From contig CP073042.1 in NCBI GenBank assembly GCA_018114805.1, positions 3,906,001 through 3,970,000 on the forward strand: 64,000 nucleotides of DNA. Reading direction: 5' to 3'. The notes beneath the pieces were generated by a model. That model ran no database searches, was not told the DNA's origin, and saw only the letters and a program-made list of their open reading frames with translations. The translations under genes were made by a program, and so were the position numbers. Source of the DNA: Candidatus Streptomyces philanthi (GTDB taxonomy: Bacteria; Actinomycetota; Actinomycetes; Streptomycetales; Streptomycetaceae). Of this stretch, positions 1 to 8,738 are shown piece after piece (position 1 is the first letter of the stretch; the number at the start of each line of letters is the position of its first letter).

Positions 1-386
1 CGGTGCTCTTCTGCGACCTCGACGGGTTCAAGTCGATCAACGACAGGTTCGGCCACCACACCGGCGACGCGGTGCTCATCGAGGTCGCCCGCCGGCTCTC
101 GCACGGCGTGCGGGACGGCGACACGGTGGCCCGGCTCGGCGGTGACGAGTTCGTGGTCCTGGCCGATGGACTGGGGCGGGCCGACGCGCAGGATCTCGCC
201 GTACGGCTGCGAAACGCGATCATTCCGCCCATTCGCTTCGAAGGTCGCGCGGTGCGCGTGGGCGCGAGTTTCGGTATTAGCTGGGCGGCCTGCGGGATGT
301 CGGCCGAGGAAGTGCTGCAATCCGCTGACCAGCGCATGTACGTGGAAAAGCGGTCGCGGTCGAAGGCGAATCGGCGTGCGGGTTAG
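1..386 (+). CDS. GGDEF-domain diguanylate cyclase, C-terminal part (5' end outside window)
   Basis: This is the C-terminal end of a protein read from base 3; the gene starts before the window. It carries a nearly complete GGDEF domain, which makes cyclic di-GMP from two GTP. Visible are the metal-binding FCDLDGFK segment, the GGDEF signature near base 140, and the conserved VGASFGIS strand after it. An RDGD motif lies exactly five residues before GGDEF, where the inhibitory I-site (RxxD) is expected, so product feedback is likely. No EAL domain follows, because the frame stops shortly after the GGDEF fold with a basic tail. N-terminal sensor domains cannot be seen. Confidence 0.9.
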   Translation, partial: VLFCDLDGFKSINDRFGHHTGDAVLIEVARRLSHGVRDGDTVARLGGDEFVVLADGLGRADAQDLAVRLRNAIIPPIRFEGRAVRVGASFGISWAACGMSAEEVLQSADQRMYVEKRSRSKANRRAG

Positions 387-619
387 CAATCTGGGCGTGG
401 TATGGCCGGGCGTGGCCCCGTGGACGGGCCGCGCGGGCCTTGCGGGGCGGGGTAGGCTGCGCCGGTCGGCACGGCTGCCGAGAATTAATCGATCGTGAAC
501 ATTGGCCATCCGGACAGCGCACGGCTATTTCGGCCGCCCCGGCCCTGATAAGAGCTGTTCTGGCACGCGAGTGCCACAGCGTGGATGACCATCAGGGACG
601 AAGTGGGAGTGACCAGGGG

Positions 620-1636
620 ATGACGGCCGGCAACAACGGCTCGGGGGTGCCGCAGGACGACGACCCGTTCGCCTACCTGTACCGCCAGGAGGGCGGCGAC
701 GGGGGCGCGTGCCAGGGCGCCCAGGGCTCGTCACGCACGGGCGGTTACGGCTATCCCGGGCCGCAGCAGCCTGGCGTCCCCCGGATCTCGTACAACCACG
801 TGCGCGCGGTCGGCGAGCGGCAGTACGGCGGTCAGCAGCAGCCGGCGCCGCAGCAGGGCGGCTACGGCTACCCGCAGCAAAACGCGCACTACACCGCCCC
901 CGAGGCGCTGCCCCAGCAGACCCGGCAGCGCGCGCACGGGGCCCTGCCGCCCGGCGGCGTGCCGCCCCGGCAGGCCGGGCACGGCCAGGGCGCCCCCGCG
1001 GGACACGGCGGCGGCGCGGGGCGCGGGCCCAACAGCAAGGGCCTGCTGATCGGCGCGATAGCCGTGGTGGCCGTCGTGATCATCGGCATCTCGGTCGCCA
1101 TGATCTCCAACAACTCGGGCGACAAGGACGACAAGGACGAGCCCACCCAGAACACCAGCCCCACCGCGGCCGAGACCGTTGAGCCCAGCCAGGACCCTAA
1201 GCCGACGAAGAAGCCGGAGCCGCTGCCCACCGAGGACGCCTCGGCCATGCGGCTGGACGGCGGCACCACCCTGGCCTCCGACATACCGGGCGCCAAGGCC
1301 GAGGGCGGCAAGTACGTCGCCGGCATCAACAAGCCCGGCGCCGGGGCCACCTGGACCGTGGACGTCGAGAAGGCGGGCCAGTACCGGCTGTACGTCGGCT
1401 ACGGCGTACCCGGCGAGGACCAGAACCTGAGCCTCACGGTGAGCAGCAAGCGAGACCCGCGCGCCGTCAGCATGAAGAACTTCGCACTCGCGAAGAAGGG
1501 TGACTGGGCGAAGGGCTGGACCCACACCTGGGCCATCGTCAACCTGAACAAGGGGACGAACACAGTGCGGCTGTCCTGCGAGGCTGGCAACAAGTGCGAC
1601 GTCAACCTCGACCAGGTCTGGCTCGCCCGAGGCTGA
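620..1636 (+). CDS. membrane-anchored protein with C-terminal carbohydrate-binding (CBM6/35-like) domain
   Basis: The protein has 338 residues. The first ~135 residues are rich in Gln, Gly, Pro and Tyr and look disordered and cytoplasmic. One membrane helix follows (starting GLLIGAIAVVAVVIIG), then an acidic and Thr/Pro-rich linker, then a C-terminal beta domain ending in NLDQVWLARG. The pattern GQYRLYVGYG with a final NLDQVWL strand resembles CBM6/CBM35 jelly-roll modules that bind sugars outside the cell. ATG at 620 is chosen because GGGAG-type purines lie upstream and the low-complexity region begins there; an in-frame upstream extension exists but has no such support. A role in cell-surface glycan binding is inferred. 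Confidence 0.7.
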   Translation: MTAGNNGSGVPQDDDPFAYLYRQEGGDGGACQGAQGSSRTGGYGYPGPQQPGVPRISYNHVRAVGERQYGGQQQPAPQQGGYGYPQQNAHYTAPEALPQQTRQRAHGALPPGGVPPRQAGHGQGAPAGHGGGAGRGPNSKGLLIGAIAVVAVVIIGISVAMISNNSGDKDDKDEPTQNTSPTAAETVEPSQDPKPTKKPEPLPTEDASAMRLDGGTTLASDIPGAKAEGGKYVAGINKPGAGATWTVDVEKAGQYRLYVGYGVPGEDQNLSLTVSSKRDPRAVSMKNFALAKKGDWAKGWTHTWAIVNLNKGTNTVRLSCEAGNKCDVNLDQVWLARG

Positions 1637-1700
1637 CCACGGCCCGCCCAGCGGGGCCGGGACCGCCCCTGCGCGGGGCCGGCCACCCCGCAGGCACCGG

Positions 1701-2555
1701 TCAGTCGGCGTGCGCCACGGCCAGGAAGCGGGCCACCGTCTCGGCCATCGCGTCCCGCCCGGGCCCCACGTACTTGCGCGGGTCCACCAGCGCCGGCTGG
1801 TCCGCCAGCACCTCGCGCACCGCGCCGGTGAACGCCGTGTTCAGGGCCGTCCCGACGTTGATCTTGACCATGCCGGCCGTCACCGCCGCCCGGATCTCCT
1901 CGTCCGGCACGCCCGACGAGCCGTGCAGCACCAGCGGCACCGGCACCGCCTCCCGCAACCGGCCGATCAGCTCGTGGTCGAGCGCCGCGGTGCGCTCGGT
2001 CATCGCGTGCGAGCTGCCGACCGCCACGGCCAGCGCGTCCACGCCCGTGTCCGCGACGTACGCCGCGGCCTCCTCCGGGTCGGTGCGCACCCCCGGGGCG
2101 TGCGCGTCCAGCGGCGCCTCGCCCTCCTTGCCGCCGACCTCGCCCAGCTCGGCCTCCACCCAGATGCCCCGCTCGTGTCCCCAGCGCACGGCGTCGGCGG
2201 TGGCCGCCACGTTCTGCTCGTACGACAGCTTCGACGCGTCGAACATCACCGAGCTGAACCCCTCCGGGTGCGCGGCGCGCAGCAGCTCCACGCTCACCAC
2301 GTGGTCGAGATGGAGCGCGAGCGGCGCGCTCGACGCGCGGGCCACGGCGGCCGCCGCGGCGGCGATCGGCGCGAGCCTCCCGCCGTGGAAGCGCACCGCG
2401 TTCTCCGACACCTGGAGGATCGCGGGCGCGCCGGCGCTCTCGGCGCTGGCGGCTATCGCCTCCGCGTGCTCCAGCGAGATGACGTTGAACGCGGCGACCG
2501 CGCGGCCCGCGGACCGCGCCTGCCCGACGAGTTCACCAGTGCTGACCAGTGGCAT
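1701..2555 (-). CDS. class II fructose/tagatose-bisphosphate aldolase (GatY/KbaY/FbaA family)
   Basis: This 284-residue zinc aldolase would cleave a ketose 1,6-bisphosphate into two triose phosphates in the cytoplasm. It begins MPLVSTGELVGQA and shows the family landmarks AFNVISLEHAEAI, LHLDHV (zinc-binding His and Asp region), MFDASKLSYEQN, AELGEVGG, VGSSHA, VLHGSSGV and KINVGTALN. Its length is typical of GatY/KbaY rather than of long FbaA proteins. It lies downstream of a PfkB kinase on the same strand, separated by about 215 bases holding a strong hairpin. Kinase plus aldolase suggests the last two steps of tagatose-6-phosphate or fructose-1-phosphate breakdown; the exact substrate cannot be set from sequence. 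Confidence 0.88.
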   Translation of the reverse strand: MPLVSTGELVGQARSAGRAVAAFNVISLEHAEAIAASAESAGAPAILQVSENAVRFHGGRLAPIAAAAAAVARASSAPLALHLDHVVSVELLRAAHPEGFSSVMFDASKLSYEQNVAATADAVRWGHERGIWVEAELGEVGGKEGEAPLDAHAPGVRTDPEEAAAYVADTGVDALAVAVGSSHAMTERTAALDHELIGRLREAVPVPLVLHGSSGVPDEEIRAAVTAGMVKINVGTALNTAFTGAVREVLADQPALVDPRKYVGPGRDAMAETVARFLAVAHAD

Positions 2556-2720
2556 GTCCGTCCTTCGTTCCGGGCCGGGCTCGGCCCCTCGTGCCCGCCC
2601 GGGCGGCGGCCGCGCGGCTGGACCCAGCCGCGCGCCTGGCCCACCCGGGCGGTCGTCCGCGCGCCGGGCCACGGCCCGGCGACCTGTGCGCGCGGCGCGG
2701 CGTTCTTGCCGGTCGCGCTC

Positions 2721-2758
2721 GTGCCGGGCCCCCGCCCACCAGGGCGGGGGCCCGGCAC
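2721..2758 (-). terminator. 17-bp perfect hairpin between kinase and aldolase genes
   Basis: Two 17-base arms (2721-2737 and 2742-2758) pair perfectly around an ACCA loop. The stem is nearly all G and C and no U tract follows, as is common for Streptomyces terminators. It sits just after the kinase stop, so it may end or attenuate transcription before the aldolase or protect the 3' end of the kinase message. Confidence 0.7.
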
Positions 2759-2770
2759 GAAGCGGGGGGC

Positions 2771-3701
2771 TCACGCCGCTGCCGGATAGCTGGCGACGCG
2801 CACTTTGGGGAGGAGTTCCTCGTAGGTGGCCGCGTCGTACTCGCCGGCCACCGGCCGCCCGCACCGTCGCCGCCGACAGCGTCACCGCCCGGGCCAGGCG
2901 CTCCGGCCAGGGCAGCCCCTCGGCGAGGCCGGAGAGCAGGCCGGTGACGGCCGAGTCGCCCGCGCCGGTCGGGTTGCCGGCGATCCGGCTCGGCGGGCTC
3001 GCGCGCCAGGCGCCGTCGCCGGTGACGGCCAGCAGCCCGTCGGGCCCGAGCGAGGCGGCGACCGCGTGCGCGCCCCGGCGCCTGGCGTCGCGCGCGGCCC
3101 GCACCGGCTCGGTGGACCCGGTGAGCGCGGCCAGCTCCTCCACGTTCGGCTTGACGATCTCGGGTCGGGCGGCGATGCCCCGGCGCAGCGGCTCGCCGCT
3201 GGTGTCGAGCAGCACCGGCACGTCGGCGGTCCGCGCGGTACGTATCAACTGGGCGTACGCGCCGACCGGCAGCCCCGGTGGCAGGCTGCCGCACAGCGCG
3301 ACCGCCGCGGCGCCGTCCAGCAGCTCCGCGTAGCGGTCCGCGAAGGCGGCCCACTCGGCCGGCGTGACCTGCGGGCCCGGCTCGTTGAGCTGTGTGGTGT
3401 CGCCCGATGAGGCGTCCACGAGGCCCACGGTGCGTCGGGTGGTGCCCGCGATGGGCACGAACGCGTCCGTGACGCTCGGGTAGGCGTCGAGCTGGTCGCG
3501 TAGCGCGGCGCCGGTCGCGCCGCTGACCAGGCCCGTGGCGACCGCCTCGTGACCGAGCGTGGCCAGCACCCTGGCGACGTTCAGGCCCTTGCCGCCGGGG
3601 CGTTCGATGACCTCGGAGACGCGGTGGCTGTGGTGGGGCCGCAGGCGTGGCACGCGGTAGGTGATGTCGAGGGCAGCGTTGAGCGTCACGGTCAGGATCA
3701 C
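2771..3701 (-). CDS. PfkB-family hexose-phosphate kinase (1-phosphofructokinase / tagatose-6-phosphate kinase), frame disrupted near C terminus
   Basis: The protein starts VILTVTLNAALDITYRV at a GTG preceded by an AGGGGGAG ribosome site. It shows the PfkB features RPGGKGLNVARVLATLG, LNEPGP, SGSLPPG-like CGSLPPGLP, KPNVEEL and the anion-hole motif GAGDSA, so it should phosphorylate a ketose 6- or 1-phosphate with ATP. Near base 2855 the frame slips: removing one C restores a normal tail (VAGEYDAATYEELLPKVRV) ending at 2771. Without that correction the frame runs on into the aldolase and gives a false kinase-aldolase fusion. The span is one base over a multiple of three, as expected for a single-base insertion. 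Confidence 0.8.
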
Positions 3702-4088
3702 TGCGGGCTCCCCCTCCGTTGGTAGTGGTCGTGACGGTGCGCCGGCGGCGCGGCGCGGGCCGGCCGGCGCGGTGTTCCCTCGGGCCGGGGTTCCGGTCCC
3801 GCGCGCCGGGTCCGTGCTGCGCGGTGCGGCGCTCGGAGCGGTTGGCTTACTGGCAGCGATCATGCCAAAGCTGGAGCGGTTGTCCCACCCCTGTAGGCCA
3901 ACCGCGCGCCTTCGACGCGTTATGAGCCGTTGTCGACGCGTTTCGCCTGCCTGTCGCGCGGATGCGTCCCGCTCGGCGCGGGCGCGGGGCCACGGCTGGC
4001 CGCGCCGTGGCCCCGCTCCGGTGTCGTCGCCCGTGGCGGGCGTGGTGCGCGTCCTCGGCCGGGGGGTGGTCGGCCGACGGCGCCGGTG
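3702..4088. other. intergenic region upstream of kinase, with inverted repeats
   Basis: No gene is seen in these 387 bases. The part nearest the kinase should hold its promoter. Two inverted repeats stand out: TGGCA-N7-TGCCA (3851-3867) and GCGGTTG-N16-CAACCGC (3876-3905). Either could be an operator for a sugar-responsive repressor; this is inference from symmetry and position only. Confidence 0.35.
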
Positions 4089-5267
4089 TCAGCCGGTCGT
4101 CGGGCGGACCACCCAAGTGCCCCGGCGCATCACGCCGACCAGGGCGAAGTGCGCGTCGAGCACTACCAGGTCGGCGTCCTTGCCGGGTTCGATGGAGCCG
4201 ACGCGGTCGCTGAGCCCCAGCACCCGGGCCGGGGTGGCGGACAGGGCGCGTACGGTCTGCTCGACGGAGAGCCCGTCGATGGTCACCGCGCGCCGGAAGA
4301 CCTGGTCGAGGGTGAGCGTGGAGCCCGCGATGGAACCCGCCGTCGGGCCGTCGCTGATGCGTGCCACACCGTCCTTGACCTCGACCTTCATCGGGCCCAG
4401 CGGGAAGATCCCGTCCTCCATGCCGGCCGCGCCCATGGCGTCGGTGATGAACGCGACCCGGTCGGCGCCGGCGCGGTGGAAGGCGAGTTCCAGCGTCGTC
4501 GGGTGCAGGTGGGTGCCGTCGTTGATCAGCTCGACGGTGATCCGCTCGTCCTCCAGCAGGGCTGCCACCGGGCCCGGCGCGCGGTGCAGCAGCGACGGCA
4601 TCGCGTTGAACAGGTGGGTGGCCACGCTCGCGCCGGCCTCGATGGCCTCGCGGGTCGCGTCGTACGTGGAGTCCGTGTGGCCCACGGCCGCGATGACGCC
4701 GGCCTCCACCAGCAGCCGCACCGAGTCCAGGCCGCCGGGCAGCTCGGGCGCCAGCGTCATCATCTTGGCCGTGCCACGGGCCGCGTCCACCAGCTTGCGC
4801 ACGTCGGCCGGGTCCGGGTCGCGCAGCAGCGTCGGCTCGTGCGCGCCGCAGCGGTGCGGCGAGATGAACGGGCCCTCGAAGTGCACGCCTGCCAGTTCGC
4901 CCTGCTCGACCAGTTCGGACAGGGCGTGTGCCTGTCGGGCCACCTCGTCCAGGTCGCCGGTGACGGTGGAGGCGAGCATAGTGGTGGTGCCGTGCCGCCG
5001 GTGGGTGGCGATGGCCCGCAGGGACTCCTCGGCGGTGCCGGAGTAGAACGAGGCGCCGCCGCCGCCGTGCAAGTGCAGGTCCACGAAGCCGGGGACCACC
5101 CAGTGGCCGGCGAAGTCGACGCGGTCGCCGGCCCCGCCGCTCGCGGCGGGTGCCGCGGCCGGGCTGGCGCTGACGATGCGGCCGTCCGCGACCGTCACCG
5201 TGCCGGATTCCACGATCCCGGTCGGTAGGACGACGCGGGCGCCCGCGAGAGCTTTTCGATCGGCCAT
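4089..5267 (-). CDS. nagA: N-acetylglucosamine-6-phosphate deacetylase
   Basis: The 392-residue amidohydrolase removes acetate from GlcNAc-6-P (or GalNAc-6-P), giving the amino-sugar phosphate for glycolysis or wall synthesis. Family landmarks are VVPGFVDLHLHGGGG (metal-binding HxH), HFEGPFISP, VAAVGHTDS, HLFNAM, ELINDGTHLHP and the late FITDAMGAAG Asp. The start MADRKALAGARV is chosen because its ATG overlaps the stop of the ROK kinase upstream by one base (TGATG), a translational-coupling arrangement. In Streptomyces, nagA is a classic target of the GlcN-6-P-responsive regulator DasR, and a dre-like site lies before the first gene of this pair. Confidence 0.95.
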   Translation of the reverse strand: MADRKALAGARVVLPTGIVESGTVTVADGRIVSASPAAAPAASGGAGDRVDFAGHWVVPGFVDLHLHGGGGASFYSGTAEESLRAIATHRRHGTTTMLASTVTGDLDEVARQAHALSELVEQGELAGVHFEGPFISPHRCGAHEPTLLRDPDPADVRKLVDAARGTAKMMTLAPELPGGLDSVRLLVEAGVIAAVGHTDSTYDATREAIEAGASVATHLFNAMPSLLHRAPGPVAALLEDERITVELINDGTHLHPTTLELAFHRAGADRVAFITDAMGAAGMEDGIFPLGPMKVEVKDGVARISDGPTAGSIAGSTLTLDQVFRRAVTIDGLSVEQTVRALSATPARVLGLSDRVGSIEPGKDADLVVLDAHFALVGVMRRGTWVVRPTTG

Positions 5268-6151
5268 CAGGCGGATACCTCCGTAGCGAGAAGATCCCAG
5301 GCGAGCAGACCCGCGCCCAGGCAACCGGCGGTGTCCCCGAGGGCCGCCGGGACGATGTCGGGGAGCTGTTGGAACGTGACCCGCTCGGCCACCGCCGCGC
5401 GCAGCGGCACGAACAGCGTGTCCCTGGCCTCGGCGAGCCCGCCGCCGATGATCAGCCGGCGCGGGTCGAGCAGGGTGAGGGCGATGACCAGGCCGTCGGC
5501 GAGCGCGGCCACGGCGTCCTGCCAGACGGCCAGCGCGCGCGGGTCGCCCACGGCGGCGGCCCAGGCCCGGCTGACGGCGTACGCCGATGCGAGCGTCTCC
5601 AGGCAGCCGCGCTGGCCGCATCCGCACGGCGGGCCGTCGTGGCGCACCACGACGTGGCCGATCTCGCCGGCGTAGCCGTGCGCGCCGGCTTCGACGCGGC
5701 CGTCGATGCCGATGGCGCCGACGATGCCGGTGCCGAGCGGCACGAACAGGAAGCGGTCCGTCCCCTCGCCGGCGCCGATGCGCCCCTCGGCCAGGTCGCC
5801 GGTCCGTACGTCGTGGCCGAGCGCGACGGGGATGCCGAGGCGCTCGGAGAGCAGGGCGCGCAGGGGCGCGTGGTCCCAGCCCAGGTTGGTCGCGTACACC
5901 GCGACCCCGGCCGCCGCCTCGTCGACGATGCCGGGCACGGCGACGCCGGCCGCCGCGGCGGGCGTGCCGTACCGCTCGGTGCCGATCGCGTGCAGCTCAG
6001 CCGCGAAATCGAGGATTCCGGCTATCACGGCGTCCGGCCCGCGCTCGCGTTCCGTCGGCCGCCGGGCCGTGTGCAGCAGCTCGCCGTCCGCCCCGACCAG
6101 GGCGGCCTTCATTCCGGTGCCGCCCACATCGAGGGCGATGACGTGTTTCAC
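5267..6151 (-). CDS. ROK-family sugar kinase
   Basis: This 294-residue kinase begins VKHVIALDVGGTGMKAAL at a GTG, with the ROK phosphate-binding DVGGT motif, VPGIVDE, LGTGIVGAI, GEIGHVVV and the zinc-binding signature CGCGQRGCLET. It would phosphorylate a hexose or N-acetylhexosamine in the cytoplasm. It is coupled to nagA by overlapping stop and start codons, so an N-acetylamino-sugar kinase feeding NagA is the simplest reading; glucose kinase activity is also possible. A dre-like site lies about 30 bases before its start. Confidence 0.88.
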   Translation of the reverse strand: MKHVIALDVGGTGMKAALVGADGELLHTARRPTERERGPDAVIAGILDFAAELHAIGTERYGTPAAAAGVAVPGIVDEAAAGVAVYATNLGWDHAPLRALLSERLGIPVALGHDVRTGDLAEGRIGAGEGTDRFLFVPLGTGIVGAIGIDGRVEAGAHGYAGEIGHVVVRHDGPPCGCGQRGCLETLASAYAVSRAWAAAVGDPRALAVWQDAVAALADGLVIALTLLDPRRLIIGGGLAEARDTLFVPLRAAVAERVTFQQLPDIVPAALGDTAGCLGAGLLAWDLLATEVSA

Positions 6152-6179
6152 GCGGGATAGTCTCGCGCGATTCCCCACT

Positions 6180-6195
6180 AGAGGTCTAGGCCACT
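6180..6195. promoter_or_regulatory. dre-like DasR operator
   Basis: AGAGGTCTAGGCCACT matches 12 of 16 positions of the dre consensus ACTGGTCTAGACCAGT, including the central GGTCTAG. It lies just upstream of the ROK kinase-nagA pair, where DasR sites are known in Streptomyces. DasR binding and release by glucosamine-6-phosphate are inferred from the family. Confidence 0.65.
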
Positions 6196-6695
6196 TCCCC
6201 GTCGCGGAGTGTCGCGCCCTGTCGCCGCACGGGTTCTCGGCCGCGCGCGGGCTGCCGGAGACCGTGCCCGTACGGCGCCCGTTCGACCCCGGACGGGCAG
6301 CGGCGGCGGCCCGAACGCCCCATCGCACAACGCGTGCCGCGCACCGCGCCGGGCGCCGACGGGCCACGCCCCGGCGCGGCTCGGCGGCGGCGCGCGCGGG
6401 CCGGCGACGCCGCCGTGAACGGCGACCGGCGTACGGGCTGAGCGGTGGCGGCCGGTAAACGATCTGTGAGACCGCACACGGTCGCGCGACCAGGCGCCGG
6501 AATGGCCCGGAAATCGCCCTGTATGAGGCGCGGGTCTGGCCGGCTTCGGGTGGGGATGGTCCTCCGCGCCGAAGAGGGTCGTGCTTAGTCTGAGCGGGTT
6601 CGGCGGCGCGGCGGTGGAGTGGCGCGTTCCGGGCCGGTCATAGCCGATACGGGTGACGCGGAAGTGGCCACAGGTGATACCGAAGCGAGACCAGG

Positions 6696-6711
6696 TGTGG
6701 TGTAGACCTTA
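6696..6711. promoter_or_regulatory. second, weaker dre-like element
   Basis: The element TGTGGTGTAGACCTTA keeps TGGT and TAGACC of the dre core, 10 of 16 positions overall. It lies about 30 bases before the sugar-binding lipoprotein start. Together with the site at 6180 it suggests shared DasR control of the divergent genes. Confidence 0.45.
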
Positions 6712-6739
6712 GGGGGGTTGCGGGGGAGACTCGCAACTC

Positions 6740-8083
6740 GTGTCGGAGAGTGACACTCCGGCAGATTCCGGGAAACAGAGCAGAGCACGAGGGTGGGTAC
6801 CGGTTGTGCAGCGGCGGCGGTTCTTGAGTCTGACGGCAGCGGGTGCCGCGACGGCGGCGGTGACTCCGACGCTCGCCGCCTGCGGCGCCGGATCGGGCTC
6901 CGGTGACGTACGGCTCAAGCTCGTCGCGGCGGACTACGGGGACGCCAGCACCAACAGCTCCCTGAACTACTGGGGCGACCTGGCCCGCGCGTTCGAGACC
7001 AAGCACGGCAACATCAAGATCGATGTCAACGTCTTCGGCTGGGCCGACATCGACAAGAAGGTCGCCCAGATGATCGAGAGCAGCGACACCCCGGACCTCG
7101 TCCAGTTCGGCACGTACGCGGACTTCGTCGCCAAGGGCATGCTCTACCGCGCCGACCAGATCCTCTCCATCCGCACCCAGGCGTCCTTCCCGTCCGCCAT
7201 CACGCAGGCGGGCGAGGTGAAGCGGGTGCAGTACGCGATGCCGTTCGGCGCCAGCACCCGGCTGCTCTTCTACAACAAGAAGCTGTTCAGCGAGGCGGGC
7301 GTCCTCAAGCCGCCGACCGACTGGGACGAACTCCAGGCCGCGGCCGAGAAGCTCAAGGCCATCGGCGTGAAGTACCCGTACGCGCTGCCGCTCGGCCGCG
7401 AGGAGGCCCAGGCCGAGACGCTGATCTGGCTGCTCAGCGGCGGCGGTGGCTACACCGACGGCTACGGCAGCTACATGCTCGACTCGCCGGAGAACGTCGA
7501 GACGCTGGAGTGGCTGCGCGACGAACTCGTCGGCAAGGGCCTCACCGGGCCCACCGCGCCGGGCAAGCTCAACCGCCAGGACGCCTTCAACGCCTTCACC
7601 CGGGGTGAGGTCGGCATGCTCAACGGCCACCCGACGCTGATGCAGCAGGTGGTCGGGCACCGCATCGAGTACGACGTCGCCCCGCTGCCAGGGCGCGACG
7701 GCCCCTCGGCGACCACGATGGGCGTGGCCGACTGGATGATGGCGTTCAAGAAGAACGGCCACCGCAAGGAGATAGGCGAGTTCCTCGACTTCGTCTACAG
7801 CGAGCCGAACGTCGTGGCGTTCGCGTCGAAGTACCGGCTGCTGCCGGTCACCACCGAGGCGTCCGACACGATGCGCCGCAACGACGAGTACAAGAGCCTC
7901 TGGCAGTTCCTCGACGGCCTGGAGACCGCGCAGTTCTACCCGTTCGACAAGACGTCCTGGGCCAAGGTCAACCAGAAGCTGCGGGACTCGGTGGGCACCA
8001 TGGTCGCCAAGGGCGGCGACCCGTCGACCGCGCTCGGCGAGATCCAGCGTGCGGCCGACGCCACGGAGAACGAGGAACGTTAG
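6740..8083 (+). CDS. sugar ABC transporter substrate-binding lipoprotein (family 1 solute-binding protein)
   Basis: The protein (447 residues from GTG 6740) has a short polar N terminus, then QRRRFLSLTAAGAAT, a Tat-like twin-arginine signal, and the lipobox LAACG. It should be exported, lipidated and bind a sugar outside the membrane. The mature part has the SBP family 1 fold pattern (WADIDKKVAQMIES, PFGASTRLLFYNKKLF, GEVGMLNGHP, PLPGRDG, ADWMMAFKK). An inner GTG at 6806 is an alternative start that would place the signal at the N terminus. No permease or ATPase gene is adjacent, so it must use membrane components encoded elsewhere. The dre-like site upstream and nagA next door suggest an amino-sugar or chitooligomer ligand. 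Confidence 0.88.
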   Translation: MSESDTPADSGKQSRARGWVPVVQRRRFLSLTAAGAATAAVTPTLAACGAGSGSGDVRLKLVAADYGDASTNSSLNYWGDLARAFETKHGNIKIDVNVFGWADIDKKVAQMIESSDTPDLVQFGTYADFVAKGMLYRADQILSIRTQASFPSAITQAGEVKRVQYAMPFGASTRLLFYNKKLFSEAGVLKPPTDWDELQAAAEKLKAIGVKYPYALPLGREEAQAETLIWLLSGGGGYTDGYGSYMLDSPENVETLEWLRDELVGKGLTGPTAPGKLNRQDAFNAFTRGEVGMLNGHPTLMQQVVGHRIEYDVAPLPGRDGPSATTMGVADWMMAFKKNGHRKEIGEFLDFVYSEPNVVAFASKYRLLPVTTEASDTMRRNDEYKSLWQFLDGLETAQFYPFDKTSWAKVNQKLRDSVGTMVAKGGDPSTALGEIQRAADATENEER

Positions 8084-8092
8084 GTTGCCGGC

Positions 8093-8578
8093 GTGACACA
8101 CCCCGCCGAGCCCGGCCCCCCACCCACCGGCGGCGACCCGACCCACGGCGCCCCGAGCACCGACGGCCCTGCCGGGGGAACGCCCGCCCCGCAGGCGCCG
8201 GCCAGCGGCGGCGAGCCGGTCACGAGCACCGGGCCCGACGCCGGGCCGTCCGCCGAGGCCAGGCCCGATGCCACCCCCGAGCCGTCCGCCGAGGCCGGGC
8301 CGTCGGCCGGCACTGAACCCGGGACGGCCGCCGCCGACGACCCCGCCGAGCAGGGCGAACTCTCCGTGCGGGACGTGGCCGTGCTGGCGCTGGAGCGCCG
8401 CGGCTGGTCGGGGCCCGGCGCGAAGGAGCGGGCGATCCGCGAGCGCCTCGGCATGTCGCCGACCCGCTACTACCAGGTGCTCAACGCCCTCCTCGACGAC
8501 CCGCGCGCCCTGCGGCACAACCCGGTGACCGTCCACCGGCTGCGCCGGCTGCGCGCCGCCCGCCGCTCCCGCCGCTGA
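8093..8578 (+). CDS. DUF3263 family protein
   Basis: The first ~85 residues are Pro/Ala/Gly-rich and probably disordered. The C-terminal ~70 residues form the conserved domain (LSVRDVAVLALERRGWSGPG, IRERLGMSPTRYYQ, LRHNPVTVHRLRRLR), which looks like a small helix-turn-helix. The family is widespread in actinobacteria and its function is unknown. The GTG start lies 9 bases after the lipoprotein stop, suggesting co-transcription. Confidence 0.8.
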   Translation: MTHPAEPGPPPTGGDPTHGAPSTDGPAGGTPAPQAPASGGEPVTSTGPDAGPSAEARPDATPEPSAEAGPSAGTEPGTAAADDPAEQGELSVRDVAVLALERRGWSGPGAKERAIRERLGMSPTRYYQVLNALLDDPRALRHNPVTVHRLRRLRAARRSRR

Positions 8579-8738
8579 CGAACGGCCGATGGCCGCACAC
8601 CCCAGCCGGCGCACCGGGCCACCACCCGCGTACGGCCACGGGCGCGCCCCCGCTTACGCCCCACGCGTACGACCGCCCCGCCGCTGGCCGGAACCGGCGC
8701 TGGCGACGGCGTCGGGGCGCCCCGGTAAGGTCGACCGC

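Larger units (their letters stand above)
6152..6739. other. divergent regulatory region between ROK kinase/nagA and the sugar-binding lipoprotein
   Basis: There is no convincing gene in these 588 GC-rich bases. Each end carries a 16-bp dre-like element facing the adjacent gene (6180-6195 and 6696-6711). The middle is low-complexity GC-rich sequence with no recognised feature. Confidence 0.5.

Noticed and set aside
1701..3863. Single 720-residue kinase-aldolase protein
   Set aside because: Explained by one inserted base; both halves have family-typical ends and their own starts.
4089..5627. Longer nagA beginning at 5627
   Set aside because: The extension is antisense-frame sequence of the ROK kinase; the coupled start at 5267 gives normal length.
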